Source: Chrysogorgia sp. JL179-B06 (lineage: Eukaryota > Cnidaria > Anthozoa > Scleralcyonacea > Chrysogorgiidae). From it: a DNA stretch of 64,000 bases. Shown here piece by piece: positions 10,345 through 21,168 of this stretch. Both the position numbers and the translations under genes were made by a program. The stretch is taken from assembly GCA_035772405.1 (NCBI GenBank), contig JAYKKM010000350.1:2141501-2205500 (forward strand). The letters are read 5' to 3'. The notes below the pieces were generated by a model. It saw nothing but the letters and a program-made list of their open reading frames with translations. It was not told the DNA's origin and did no database searches. Numbering within the stretch: the stretch's first letter is position 1; the number at the start of each line of letters is the position of its first letter.

Positions 10345-10580
10345 TGCCTGGATTGTTTAAAAACCTCTCAACTGGATCGTTTGGAAAACGAAGCTATTTT
10401 ACAATCTAGCATTCGCGACAGTACTTGTCTAGATTGTTTAACCAACTCTTAACTGGATCGTTTGGAAAACGAAGCTATTTTACAATGTAGCATTCGCGAC
10501 AGCACTTGTCTAGATTGCTTAACCGATTCTCAACTTGGTCGTTTGGAAGACGAGGCCGTTTTGCAATGCACCATTCGGCG
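10345..10580 (+). repeat. Three 81-bp repeats encoding 27-residue CxxC units
   Basis: Units start at 10345, 10426 and 10507. Each encodes TCLDCL-T-S-QL-RLE-EA-LQ, with a paired cysteine motif at its start. Unit 2 has a stop (TAA for CAA). The codons differ at silent-type positions, so the repeat was probably maintained as protein. Possible short zinc-binding or helical repeat at the N-terminus of the polymerase protein. Confidence 0.75.
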
Positions 10581-11180
10581 TAAGTTGTTGTTTTATTAAA
10601 ACGATTAATTTTATTTCAACGATTAATTTTATTTCTCAGCATTAAATATGTGCTATATTCTCTTTTAGAAGACCCCTTTGAGGAACTCGCACAACGGGTT
10701 GACATAGAGCAAGAGATTGAATCAGAAATAGGTTAGTTATAAGAGCAACATGAGGATGTTGGTATACCGTTACTAATAGGATGTTTTGTTTGTTGCAGTG
10801 AATCATTGCGATCAATGCGACAGGTGCTATAAACACAGATCCGGTCTTGCTCGCCACAAACTCCTCCAGCACGAGGCGCCTGCACCGAGCAGTGTTTTCT
10901 CTTGCCCCTCTTGTGGGAAGGTGTACCAACGAAGCCGCAATCTCGACCGCCACGTTCGAGAAGCTCACGCAAGAGAAAATGGTAAGTTTTACTTTGCGAT
11001 AAAATGAAGTGTTTTGTTTGAAGGTTTAACATCGTTTTTCTCTTATTTCTTACTTTCTTCAGACCAAACCGGCGCCGGTCCATTGGCCAAACGCCGCCGG
11101 CATGCTCAGGCAAGACCGACTGAATCTCAGGCAGAAGGAGAAGAAGAAGAAGTCCAGTCCCAACCAGAAACCCCACTTAA

Positions 11181-11862
11181 GGTAGCAAGATCCCTCTGAA
11201 TACATTTGTAATACCATACAATATAACAATTAACCCTTACAACCATTTGATAGAACATATGCCAAATAATATTTGCATAATTATGCTAATTAGCTGACGA
11301 AATGGCCGCCGATTGGTCAAAATCGGGATATACTTCAAACAAGATTTCTCAGGCAGTTTTAGAGATAAGGTCCTGAAAGTTTCTGAGTTTATAGCTTATA
11401 TACTAAGGCATATTCTGGTGGTAGCATTTTCAATATAAACTTTCAGCTATTTTCTGACATGCTTTTTTCTTTTTTTAAATTTCCACCACCTAAATTATAT
11501 TAATTATGTCAGATAATTCAACAATTATGAATACCTACCACTATTCCCTAGATATTCCTGTTAGGAGGCTGTGGTGAAAATTTTATTGCAATGTATGGGA
11601 AAATGAGGGAGAAATAGTGTTTGGAAAATGGCAAATTTGTTGAAAAATGCATTCTGGTAAATAGCTGAAAACAATAGGCAAAAGTTTGACATTTTTAGGC
11701 AGTGATGTATGATTCAAACTCACCAACATCATCCTAGCTACGCTAGTGAGCACCACTCTCATACACATTCCCCCTCCTTTTGTTCATTTTGATCTTGGAA
11801 GCCCTTTTTCACTGCCCGCAGATGCTTCCTATTAAAAATGTATTCAGAGGGATCTTGCTACC
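11181..11862. mobile_element. TTAA MITE inserted in a polymerase exon
   Basis: Terminal inverted repeats GGTAGCAAGATCCCTCTGAA and complement (about 27 bp), flanked on both sides by TTAA (11177-11180, 11863-11866). Removing it with one TTAA joins two halves of one reading frame, showing that it landed in coding sequence. TTAA duplication with GG..CC ends fits the Kolobok or piggyBac superfamilies. No transposase inside. Confidence 0.85.
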
Positions 11863-13301
11863 TTAACCAGAACGAAGAAGAAGTCCAACTCAACTGGCCT
11901 GCCGAACCAGAAGCCCTACCCGAACAAGACAATCAGCTTCAAGAGTTCCTTCACCAACATCGGAATATTATTAACGCGAACCATCGTCGACACGCCTGCA
12001 AGATGTTTACAACATTATAGTAAATGAGATGTTCACATTAGACACGTTGGTGGATAAGTTGAGAAACATTTATCACCAACAACGTACTGCGTTTAAAGTA
12101 AATTTAAATTATAGTTTTGTATTGAGAAACGTAGAAACTGGGGAATTACGTTTTTTACGCCTCAAATAACACGAATATATTAGACGCCCCCATGTTGGTA
12201 CATAATGAGACTACGTTTAAACATTTTATTGAAGTTTTGAAGACCTTAGATGTTTGGGAGTGGGTAAGAAACCAGCGACCGAATAGCAAGTGGGTATTTT
12301 TAAAGTTAATTCAAACGTTAGTAACTGTGTCTAGGCTTAATTTTCCTATTGGGGCCCCGGTTGAGTTACCTTCCTTTATTTCATCTAACCAGGCTATTAT
12401 CGCTTTAGCAAACAACCGACACTCTGGCGAACCTTACAATGATAACCTCTGTTTGTTTCAGTGCCTCGCTTTGTATCAAGGGGAGGGCGAATGTAGCTTA
12501 GAACGTTCATCGAAGGCCCTGATCGACCGATATCTCCAGTAAACCAGCCTGGCTCGTGAGAATTTTGATGGGGTTGACCTTAGCGACTTGTCTATGGTTG
12601 AGGAACTCTTTGAAGTATCCATTTACGCATACTCGATTGACGAAAACGGTCAAGCGACGTTAGTGCGGCTTTCGGTTAAGGATTTTCGACCGATGTACAT
12701 TAATCTTTACGGAAACCATTTTAGTTTTGTCAAAGATATTCGTCATAGTGAATGTTTCGTGTCCTCGAAATGAGACAAATTTTTTACCAAACCTTACCGA
12801 TTGACACGTCATGAACAAACCTGTGACACCAACGTCAAACATAAGTTTCCCGGACGTACCTATCAGTTAAAAAGACGGTATTTGAAGAGCTTGAAGATGT
12901 GGGATTTAGAGAGTTTTCATGTTGATTTTTCCAACGAGACCGAAGCTAGACTTCAATGGCTTGCCGAACACGTCGCTCGATTTCCGTTGCTAGCAACGTC
13001 CCTGGTTACGAAAGCGCTAATTGCTTCGTAACCACAGGCGACGCAAAACAATTAGTATGTGACTTTATTGGATATGTTTTCGAAATAAGTAATACGAGCT
13101 ATCGGTTACTTAGTGAAAAATTTGAACATATATTTACACAATTCAATGTGCTGACTAGCAATTTGCCCGAGGAAGACGAGAAAGGGTAGCCCAACTTGTA
13201 AAATTAAAAAATAAATTCGATCTTTTTCTCAAAGAAATGCCGGTCATCGGATTCAATTCTTCTCGTTATGACATTAATGTCATCAAACAGTTTTTGTTTA
13301 A

Positions 13302-14089
13302 AGTGCCACTAAGACCAAAAAAATCGTCTATCCAATTTTGATCTTAGTAAATTATAATAACAAAATGAAGAAGAAAGGCGTTATCGGTTCCTCATCTCGA
13401 GATATTTAGGTTTTGACATATGCAAATTAGATAGTTTATGACGTCATTTTCTCACATAGACTAAAATAAAATTCGCAAAATGAGGAATATCTCTGCAAAT
13501 AACAGGTAGAAAGTTTTCAAACTTTACACATCTGTGGTAAGGTGAAATGTGCACCGTTCTGCACAAATTATATTGTTGCCACGAAGATCGTTTGGAAATA
13601 GGCACCTGTCATTTATAAAACAAAAAGTGTTTATTTCTTCTTTATCAAACAACATTTACTGTAATGCATACACACGAATATTTGTAGAAACGTAAATATT
13701 TTACTTCGGAGGTTTAAATCACCTTATTCTTTTTAAAAAGTGACAAACATTACGATTTAATTTTATTAGGCGAAAGACGCTTATTTTCAAACTATCTCCC
13801 GCAACTATATAATATGTACAGTAGAGTGTACATTCCACCTTACCATAAATGTCCAAAGTTTGAAAATTTTCTACCTATTATTTGCAGAGATAATCCTCAT
13901 TTTGTGTATTTTATTTACGTCTGTGAGAAAATGACGTCATACACTGTCTAATTTGCATATGTCAAAAACCTAAATATCTCAAAAACGGGATAAGATATTG
14001 AGAAACCGAGAATGCCTTTGTTCCTCATTTCGTAATTATGATAAACTAAGATCAAAATTGGTAGACGATTTTTTCGTCTTAGTGACACT
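13302..14089. mobile_element. TTAA MITE with long inverted arms inside the polymerase
   Basis: Ends AGTGCCACTAAGAC and AGTGTCACTAAGAC (as complement), arms of about 240 bp each that both carry the TGACGTCAT palindrome, flanked by TTAA at 13298-13301 and 14090-14093. Non-coding. It belongs to the AGTG-ended group also seen at 47836, 62858 and 63346. Confidence 0.85.
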
Positions 14090-16365
14090 TTAACTTGACA
14101 CCGTCGAACTAGAAGAGGACGAAGGGAACGGTTTCAGATTTGTAGTTAAGCGGAACAATGCTTATGTGTTTGAAAACAGACCGGCTTAAATTTTTAGACA
14201 TATAATTATTTGGCTCCCGGCTACAGTTATGGCCAATTTTTGGAGGCGTACGAGTGTACAGCGTGAAAAGGTTATTTTCCGTACAAATGGTTTGACAGCA
14301 TTGACAAACTTGAGGTCGACCAGCTTCCACCTCACGAGGCGTTTTTTAGTACCCTGCAGAACTCTAATATCACTTCGGCGGAGTACGAGTATTACTGTTC
14401 GATTTGGCATGACCTTGGTATGGAGTCCTTCCATGAATATTTAATTTGGTACAACAATTTAGATGTCGAGCCATTTGTCGAAGCTGTTGGGAGAATGTTT
14501 CAGTTTTACCAACCGAAAAATTTAGATATATTCAAAGACGGTATATCTGTACCAGGGTTAGTGATGAAATATCTATTTTCAGGGCTTGAGGAGAATACCT
14601 ATTTTAGTTTGTTCCAAGAACGTGATAAAGACCTTTATTACGGTTTCAAAAATAATATTGTTGGGGGACCTTCCATTATTTTTAATCGCTATGATGAGAA
14701 AGACAAAACATTTATTCGTGGTGGTTGCAAGCCGTGTAAGCGGATCTGGGGGCAGATGCGAATGCATTGTATCTTTGGGCCTTAGCTCAAAAAATGCCAT
14801 GCAGTTACTACGTTAGGCGGAAAAAGGAAACCAATTTCAAAAGACAATATTATTACAACAAATGGAGCATTGAGTGGTTAGATTTTCTTGCACACCGCGA
14901 TGGTCTAAACATCGCTCATGCGTACAATCGAGGGGAACAGCGAATTGTGCGATTCCTCGTCGACGGTTTCGATGTGGAAAACAAGACGATTTTTGAACTC
15001 CAAGGTTGTTATTGGCACGGTCATCGGAGTACAATGAGCGAATTGGTATCCCAATGCAGGTTCTTTACGAAAGAACTGTAGAAAGGAAACAATACTTGGA
15101 ACTCCGCGGTTACACGGTGGTAGAGATGTGGGAATCCGAGTGCAAAAACCTGCGTAAGGCGGACGAGGAGCTATGCGCATTTCTTGAATAATACCACCAG
15201 GGTTTAGATATTAGAATGACTCTGACAGTTCCAGAAATACTTTCTCTGGTCGAACGCGACCAAATGTTCGGCGTTGTGCGGTGTGACATTCGGGTTCCTG
15301 AGGACAAAAACGAGATGTTCGCAGAGATGTCCCCCATTTTCAAAAATGTAGACATTCCTAAACGTAGACATTCCTTTTGAAGCCATCAGCGAACACATGC
15401 AAAACTTTGCCATCGAACATAATTTGAACCAAAAACCGAGACGCGGATTAATTGGGAGTTACATGGACCACAGCCTTGAGGTTACAGATGTATACGAAGT
15501 AACCGAATATGTTCCAAAAGGTTGTTTCGAGAGTTTTGCCGATGAGGTCAGTAATGCGCAACGCCAGGGGGATAGTGATCCCTCCACTGCAATTATAGCG
15601 GAAACCATGAAACTTTTTGGGAACTCAGGTTACGGAAGATCGCTAACAAACAAAGAACGACACCTCGATATTAGGTATTGCGACGAGACCAGCGTCGGTT
15701 TAGCGGTCAACGATCCACATTTTCGCAAACTGGACATTTTAGGAGATAATTATTACGAAATAAGCAAAACTAAAAAATCAATTTAAATGGATTTACCCAT
15801 TCAAATCGGCTTTTTTGTTTATCAATATGCAAAATTCGCATGCTTGAGTTTTATTATGATTTAATTGAAAAATTCCTTCACCGCTCTAATTTCGAGCATT
15901 GTGAGATGGATACGGACTCCGCGTACATAGCACTTTGCGGCGAGAGTGTCGACGCTTCGGTCAAACCCGAACTCTGAGCTGAGTACGAACGGGAGCAATT
16001 TGCTTGGTTTCCCCGAGACTATGACGACGAAGTTAGGGCTTTCGATAAAGTCCCCAGGTTTATTTAAGACTGAGTTTGAAGGGGATGGGATTATTGGTTT
16101 GTGCAGTAAGATGTATTTTTGTTTCAACGACTCGAAGGCGAAGTATAGTTGTAAGGGGGTAAATAAGCGAACGAATGCGATCGACAAGGACACTTATTTG
16201 CGTGTCATTCGCATTAAAGCCACAAGTTCCACGACAAACAGAGGTTTTTGTGCCAAGGGCAATGCTATATTTACTTACACGCAGGTAAAAAACGCCTTTT
16301 CGTATTTTTATGAGAAGCGTAAGGTTTTGGAGGATGGCGTCAGTACTACGTATTTAGATATTTAA

Positions 16366-16890
16366 GAGGCAAAGGATAGTTTATTTTTAAGTATATGGGC
16401 AATTGAGCTGGTTATCTATAAACTTTCTAGTTGTTAGGCAAAATTATCGTGAGTATATAGCAGTATATGTCGGGAGAATTCCCTTTCTTCCAAAAATATT
16501 TGAAGGATATATGCTCGCTAGTTGTCCATATATCGAGAAAGAACTATGTTTTCCATACAACATAGCGTGTTAGTTTTGTGGGCAGTGTTTACTACGTATC
16601 CTAACACCTAGGATGCGCAAGTGACTTCACCCAAACGGCGCATGCGCATTAATTTATTTTATATTGATATTCCACATGGTGGAAACGAGGAGTGTAGGCA
16701 TGCACTATACCTTTAAGGGGTTATTTATATGAGTCGAATTAACTTTCGGCTCTTCCTACAGTCAAACTAAACCAGTTCTGCTTTGAAATATCATTTTGGA
16801 TGCCTGTAGTAGCCGTGAGAAGAACTTCGTCAAAATAATTAGCCGGTTCATATAAACGGTCGCTGGGTAGGTTAGGATTCCTAAATTAGT
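16366..16890 (+). other. Polinton 3' flank, copy 2
   Basis: 16366-16740 repeats 801-1170 from the left edge. From 16741 to the LINE start the sequence is unique here and I recognise no gene with confidence. Confidence 0.6.
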
Positions 16891-17640
16891 AAATGGATCT
16901 GTCATCCCGCCCAAATTGTCTGTGCGCAATCTCGGCGTGACCTTAGACTCTCATTTACAAATGACGACTCACGTTAACAATATCTGCAAATCCGCCTTCT
17001 ATGCTATCAAGAACATTGGTAAAATTCGTAAATACCTTGACCAAGATGATTGCATGAAACTAGTTCATGCATTTATTACTTCAAGATTGGACTCTTGTAA
17101 CAGCATCCTGGTTGGCCTTCCTGATAAAGAAATCGCAAAGCTTCAATGCGTCCAAAATACCGCCGCAAGGCTTATTATGGGTGCTAAAAAGTATCATCAT
17201 ATTACACCTGTACTTTCTCGTCTACATTTCTCGTCTGTAAGAGCAAGAATTGACTTCAAGATCTTACTGATAACTTTTAAAGCTCTTCGCCATCAGGCAC
17301 CAGATTATATTCGAGAACTTCTATCCTTCTACAATCCTGGTCGTTCCTTGAGATCGTCAGACCAACACCTTCTTCTGGTCCCTAAATCGAACACCAAGAA
17401 CTATGGTGACAGATCATTTCCAGTTGCGGCAGCTAAACTTTGGAACTCTACCAATCGCTATCAAGTCTTTAGATTCTCTTAATGTTTTTAAATCTACCAT
17501 CAAAACTTATCTTTTTACTAAATATTTTTAGACATTGACTATTTTATAGTAATTCTTAGATTTACTCACCTTGTATAGCATCGAGACTATGTGTGATGCT
17601 CTATTGTATTATTATTATTATTATTATTCCTTCATTGCTC
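16890..17640 (+). mobile_element. 5'-truncated CR1/L2-like LINE
   Basis: An open frame to about 17480 encodes the C-terminal end of a non-LTR reverse transcriptase: SVRNLGVTLDSHL, TSRLDSCNSILVGLP, LQCVQNTAARLI, SRLHFSSVRARIDFKIL and KLWNS, the usual thumb-region blocks. The fragment ends in an ATT microsatellite (17609-17630), a common 3' tail of CR1/L2 elements. Inserted between the 3' ends of the convergent polymerase and protease genes. Confidence 0.85.
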
Positions 17641-17703
17641 TCGACTTTTTTTTGTTTCAGTATATGAACAACGTGCCCGGTTTATAAAAAAAATAAATTT
17701 TTT

Positions 17704-18156
17704 TTATAAAATTTTATAAATAAAATGTGTTCTTACAAACTCGGCAACTGAGTAATCATTGTTTACAAGATTTTTGGTAAATTTGTGCGCGATAACACTC
17801 ATTTCTATTTTTCTACAATGATATACTAAATAATAAATACAATATTGTCCGCACACATTGGAAAACGGCGATTGTAATGTACGGTGATTATATGTCCATT
17901 GAGAACAGTTTCTACCAAGGAATGATACTAAAGTCGGTGAATAGATTTTTGGGCTCTGTCCCAATGAGTCGAAAAACTCTCCTTTTTCAGAGCTAGCGAA
18001 ATAAAACGCCACCGAATAACTGCCTGGTCGATCACTTGAGTCCACATATGCTTTCGGATACTTGTCAGGCAGCTTGTCGGATGCATAGACACCCCAAAAA
18101 ACTTTTTGTACCAAAACGTCGGTTCTAAGGAATTCGTTTATTGCGACCATATTCAT
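17704..18156 (-). CDS. Polinton adenain-like maturation protease, probably inactive
   Basis: A 150-residue frame from ATG 18156. It carries the C-terminal nucleophile block SNVCGQYCIYYL and EFFDSLGQSP, diagnostic of the adenovirus-type cysteine protease of Polintons, which trims capsid precursors. The frame is intact, but where the family normally shows a PG-x-HW motif with the catalytic histidine this copy reads PGSYSVAFYF, so the histidine appears replaced by tyrosine. Its ATG overlaps the stop of the capsid gene (ATGA at 18153-18156). Length is near the family norm. Likely a non-functional relic despite the open frame; the missing residue should be confirmed by alignment. Confidence 0.75.
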   Translation of the reverse strand: MNMVAINEFLRTDVLVQKVFWGVYASDKLPDKYPKAYVDSSDRPGSYSVAFYFASSEKGEFFDSLGQSPKIYSPTLVSFLGRNCSQWTYNHRTLQSPFSNVCGQYCIYYLVYHCRKIEMSVIAHKFTKNLVNNDYSVAEFVRTHFIYKIL

Positions 18157-19979
18157 GTGCTAAAATCAAAGATGATGTTTCTGCTCTTGTCAATTTCAAT
18201 AAGACTTTCGAACTCAGGGTAAACCAAACAGGTCACTGTATGTAGCAGGGCTTGTGCGAACTGAATACTTAGACGTACGTTGCCAGTTTGAACAGGGTTG
18301 AAATGTTCAGATCTTGACATATCCGGAGTGAGATCTAGAGCGTAAAGAGCGTACCCTTTGCCATGGTCCTCGCGACTGATAAGGTTTCCGGCGTCTGCAT
18401 ACATTTTATCCATCCCAGAAAACAATGTGTCGAAACCCCGAATGTACTCCCCTTCACCACTAGTTTCTAATTTCACTTGAATAGGTTTGCGAGTATCTCC
18501 ATTTACAGATAAACTGACTTGGGTGACTTTGTAATGGTGAAAGTTGAACGCGTTTTCCACACAACTGCCATGAAATGCCGCGCTGTTGACGAGAGCGATG
18601 ACCACGCACTTTGGTAAAACACCAAGAAACACGTTCTCTCTGTCCAAGGACAAAAGCCCCTGGGGGAAAGCAATGGGTTTTACCTCTACTCTCGATATGG
18701 GATATTTGGCTGTAGTTTTCTCTAGGTACAGTATACTTCTACTATTAGAGATAAGAAGATCGAAACAACTAGCTGTAATGATGTATAAAATAATCAATGA
18801 CAGCGCACCAAGCTATTTAACTAATATGTTTGAAAACATATCTTCTGTACATTTGTATAACCTGAGAAACTCAGAGTATAATGTTTATGTTCCGAGACCA
18901 TATACTGAAGCTGGCAAAAACAGCTTTCATTATCAGGGGACGGTTCTCTCGAATAGTCTATCGAGAGACATAAGAAGTCAGGGCGATATTAGATCTTTTA
19001 AAAGCTTATTAAATCGTAGTTAGGTTATTAGTCATTAGGTATTATTATGAAACAAAATTTTAAAATTGTAGTTAGGTTATTAGCTATATTATTATAAGTA
19101 TTTTATACATTACGTAAATTTATTTTTTATACATTTGTAATTATTTTAAAGTGTACACGGCTCACTGGCAGAGCATGTTTTTATGAAGTGATACTGTGTT
19201 TTTTTTAAATAAAGATTATTGATCCAAGTGAAGCGTAGGACTCACTGTCACGCGTCGGACGCAGAGCACAGCTTGTTCAATAAGCACTTTGTAGGCTGGA
19301 TCTTCCCCGCCTGCAACCAAACAGAATTCAGGCTTCGATCTGACCAGTTTCACTTTTATGTCCACACAGTTATAATTAGGTGTTCTTGAAAGAAAATGTC
19401 GGCATGTAGTGGACCAGACATATCACAACTCTTGCTCGTCGTTGTAAATTTATGATGCCTTTTCAATCCCATGTTGGCATCAGCGTCTGCCAAAGGGGAT
19501 TCACAACGTCCATTTTTCCAGCTATATCTTTATAGTACAGACTTGTTGTCAGCTGTGATTGTTTTGCTGCAGGCCCAAAATTCAAAAGCTTCAAAAGCAT
19601 TTCAATCATTGCACGATAGGGGTAATTGGAGTAACTTGGGGTAATAAGTTTTTCGTTGAGCGAAACATTCACTTGACTAAACAGTGTTTGCAGGAATAAG
19701 TTCTGTCGGCCGACTGCGGCTGTCGCACCTATGTTATCACCACCTGCAGTTTTAATCTTAGCTTTGACATAGAGTTGCATGCGACTTGGGTTGAGGTAGT
19801 CTTCGCCATTGCCAGGGACATAAAACTCTATTGGGGGCTGAATCTTCACCCAATGTAGAAACAGGGTAATAATCGACAAATGTACTTTTTTCAACCGTAA
19901 CTTGCGTAGGCGGAACTGTAAATAGGTCAAGTTCGCTTTTGTTGCAGCCTTCAGACTCCTCGTGCACGGTTTTCAGCAT
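18153..19979 (-). pseudogene. Polinton major capsid protein (double jelly-roll)
   Basis: Start ATG 19979 (KSELDLFTVPPTQVT), then a frameshift near 19850, then a strand-rich stretch with PIEFYVPGNGEDYLNPSR and QTLFSQVNVSLNEKLIT. The C-terminal half includes AKYPISRVEVK, EYIRGFDTLFSG, GYALYALDLTPDM and IEIDKSRNIIFDF, ending at 18153. These are hallmarks of the Polinton major capsid protein, annotated in many animals under the uncharacterised F54H12.2-like name. Such proteins form trimeric capsomers like adenovirus hexon. A LINE fragment (about 18735-19222) splits the gene, and the frameshift also kills it. Neighbours are the protease, a small basic protein and the minor capsid protein. Confidence 0.88.
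18735..19222 (+). mobile_element. 5'-truncated LINE inserted in the capsid gene
   Basis: + strand frame encoding a reverse-transcriptase C-terminus (LEIRRSKQLAVMMYKIIND, APSYLTNMF, RSFKSLLN), then an AT-rich tail with AATAAAG near 19209. The capsid frame is continuous on both sides, so this is a clean insertion of roughly 490 bp. Different LINE lineage from the one at 16890. Confidence 0.75.
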
Positions 19980-20349
19980 GTTTATATTCGGAATATATCG
20001 TTATGTTCTTGTTTCTTGCGCTTTTATTTAGGAGTGTTTGCTTTGCGAGATTTCTTCGAAGTTTTTTTGCATGTCGTTTTACACCGCGACCTTCGCCAGT
20101 TTGAGTACTTTGTTGTTCTTTCACGTGATTAATTGCCTTCCTTGTAATACTGCCGACCGCCTCTTTCAGATGGGTCTGCGCAGCAGTTTTCGCATTTTCC
20201 CCTGCCAATACATCCTCTCCAACGTTAATACCAGCCTTTAATATCTGTCGGCCAATCGCTCTTCCTCGAATTAAAAATGGTACTGCACTACGAAACAACT
20301 TTTTAAAAATGCCACTCAAATCATTGCTGCGTTGTGTACGACTCTGCAT
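19951..20349 (-). CDS. Small basic Polinton capsid-associated protein
   Basis: Open frame of about 130 residues from ATG 20349 (an in-frame TTG lies at 20376). The N-terminal half has an amphipathic look (SGIFKKLFRSAVPFLIRG) followed by AGINVGEDVLAGENAKTAA; the C-terminal half is lysine/arginine-rich (GVKRHAKKLRRN). A protein of this composition lies between penton and major capsid genes in many Polintons and has been compared with adenoviral pVI or core proteins; that analogy is inference. It overlaps the penton 3' end and the capsid 5' end, suggesting one compact transcription unit. Confidence 0.55.
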   Translation of the reverse strand: MQSRTQRSNDLSGIFKKLFRSAVPFLIRGRAIGRQILKAGINVGEDVLAGENAKTAAQTHLKEAVGSITRKAINHVKEQQSTQTGEGRGVKRHAKKLRRNLAKQTLLNKSARNKNITIYSEYKHAENRARGV

Positions 20350-21135
20350 ACCCTCTTTGTGCTCGGGCTCTGACAAACATGGGTAAAGCGCCTCCTCTTT
20401 GCCAAGTTTTCATTTTCTCAAAAATAAATGGAGTGATTTGGTCTGAGATGAAGTGTACAGATCGAGCGGCCGTACTGAAATGGGTCTCAAAGTTTTTGAC
20501 TCCAACAGGTATATACAAAGGATTCTGGTAAGTTTTTGTAATAATGTCGCCATATTTTCCTTCGATGTTAACAGCACGAAGTAAAGGGACCTGTTTATCT
20601 AGGTCGTTTACTTGATTGCAGTACACAAACATTGTGGAAAATCCGCCATTGATATCAGCAACATAAGGACTAATCGTTTTCTTCTCAATTACTGTATCTT
20701 GGTCAAACCCCAGCGCGTGGTAGCTATATCACCATTCAACAAAACTTCTCCTCCTTTAGGAACCTCGACCCTCACTTTCTGCTTGTTTCGAATGTATGAA
20801 TATTTTATCTTATCTTTTGCCTCTTTCGTCGTGCAACGGTTTAAGGCTTGCACGACATCAGCAACGGTGTTGTAATGACCACTGTCAATAATCCGGGTCG
20901 TATAACCTGTTTCCTCGCCTGTTCCCAGATTATACAAAAATGTTTGTTGATTTCCCTCTCGTATCGTGCTCCAGGTATGTGAATATAACATTTCCACCAA
21001 CGCTACTTCCCAGTCACCTTCCAAGGAAATGGATTCAGGGAGTTTCACCGTAAAATTGGCAAGTGTATTTGAAGGGAATGTGTTCAAACAACTATTGCTA
21101 GGTAAAGTTAAGAAAAATCCCTTTGACCTTTGCAT
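20321..21135 (-). pseudogene. Polinton minor capsid (penton-like) protein
   Basis: ATG 21135 opens GFFLTLPSNSCLNTFPSNT and SLEGDWEVALVEMLYSHTW, the typical N-terminus of the Polinton minor capsid protein, a single jelly-roll protein expected at capsid vertices. A single frameshift near 20705 separates it from the C-terminal half (NQVNDLDKQVPLLRAV, NPLYIPVGVKNFETH), which ends at 20321. Only one break was found, so it is among the least decayed Polinton genes here. Its 3' end overlaps the next gene by about 30 bp. Confidence 0.8.
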
Positions 21136-21168
21136 TTCGATGGTTTGCACCAAACTAAACGACGAGGT

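Larger units (their letters stand above)
10315..16365 (+). pseudogene. Polinton zinc-finger/protein-primed DNA polymerase B (copy 2)
   Basis: A multi-exon polymerase gene, disrupted. ATG 10315 opens a segment of three 27-residue repeats, then splice-consistent exons at 10669-10731, 10799-10981 and 11063 on encode two C2H2 fingers (CDQCDRCYKHRSGLARHKL, CPSCGKVYQRSRNLDRHV) and a KRRR basic patch. The polymerase proper follows in scattered frames: N-terminal FVLRNVETGELRF, exonuclease-like region, WHGH block, DANALYLWALAQKMPCS (14754), GNSGYGRSLTN, MDTDSAY (15905) and the C-terminus ending TTYLDI at 16365. Two TTAA MITEs (11181-11862, 13302-14089), an in-frame stop in repeat 2 and many frameshifts inactivate it. 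Such polymerases copy Polinton DNA using a terminal protein primer. Confidence 0.88.

Noticed and set aside
16741..16890. - strand protein-like stretch upstream of the LINE
   Set aside because: Looks weakly coding but could not be assigned to any Polinton gene.
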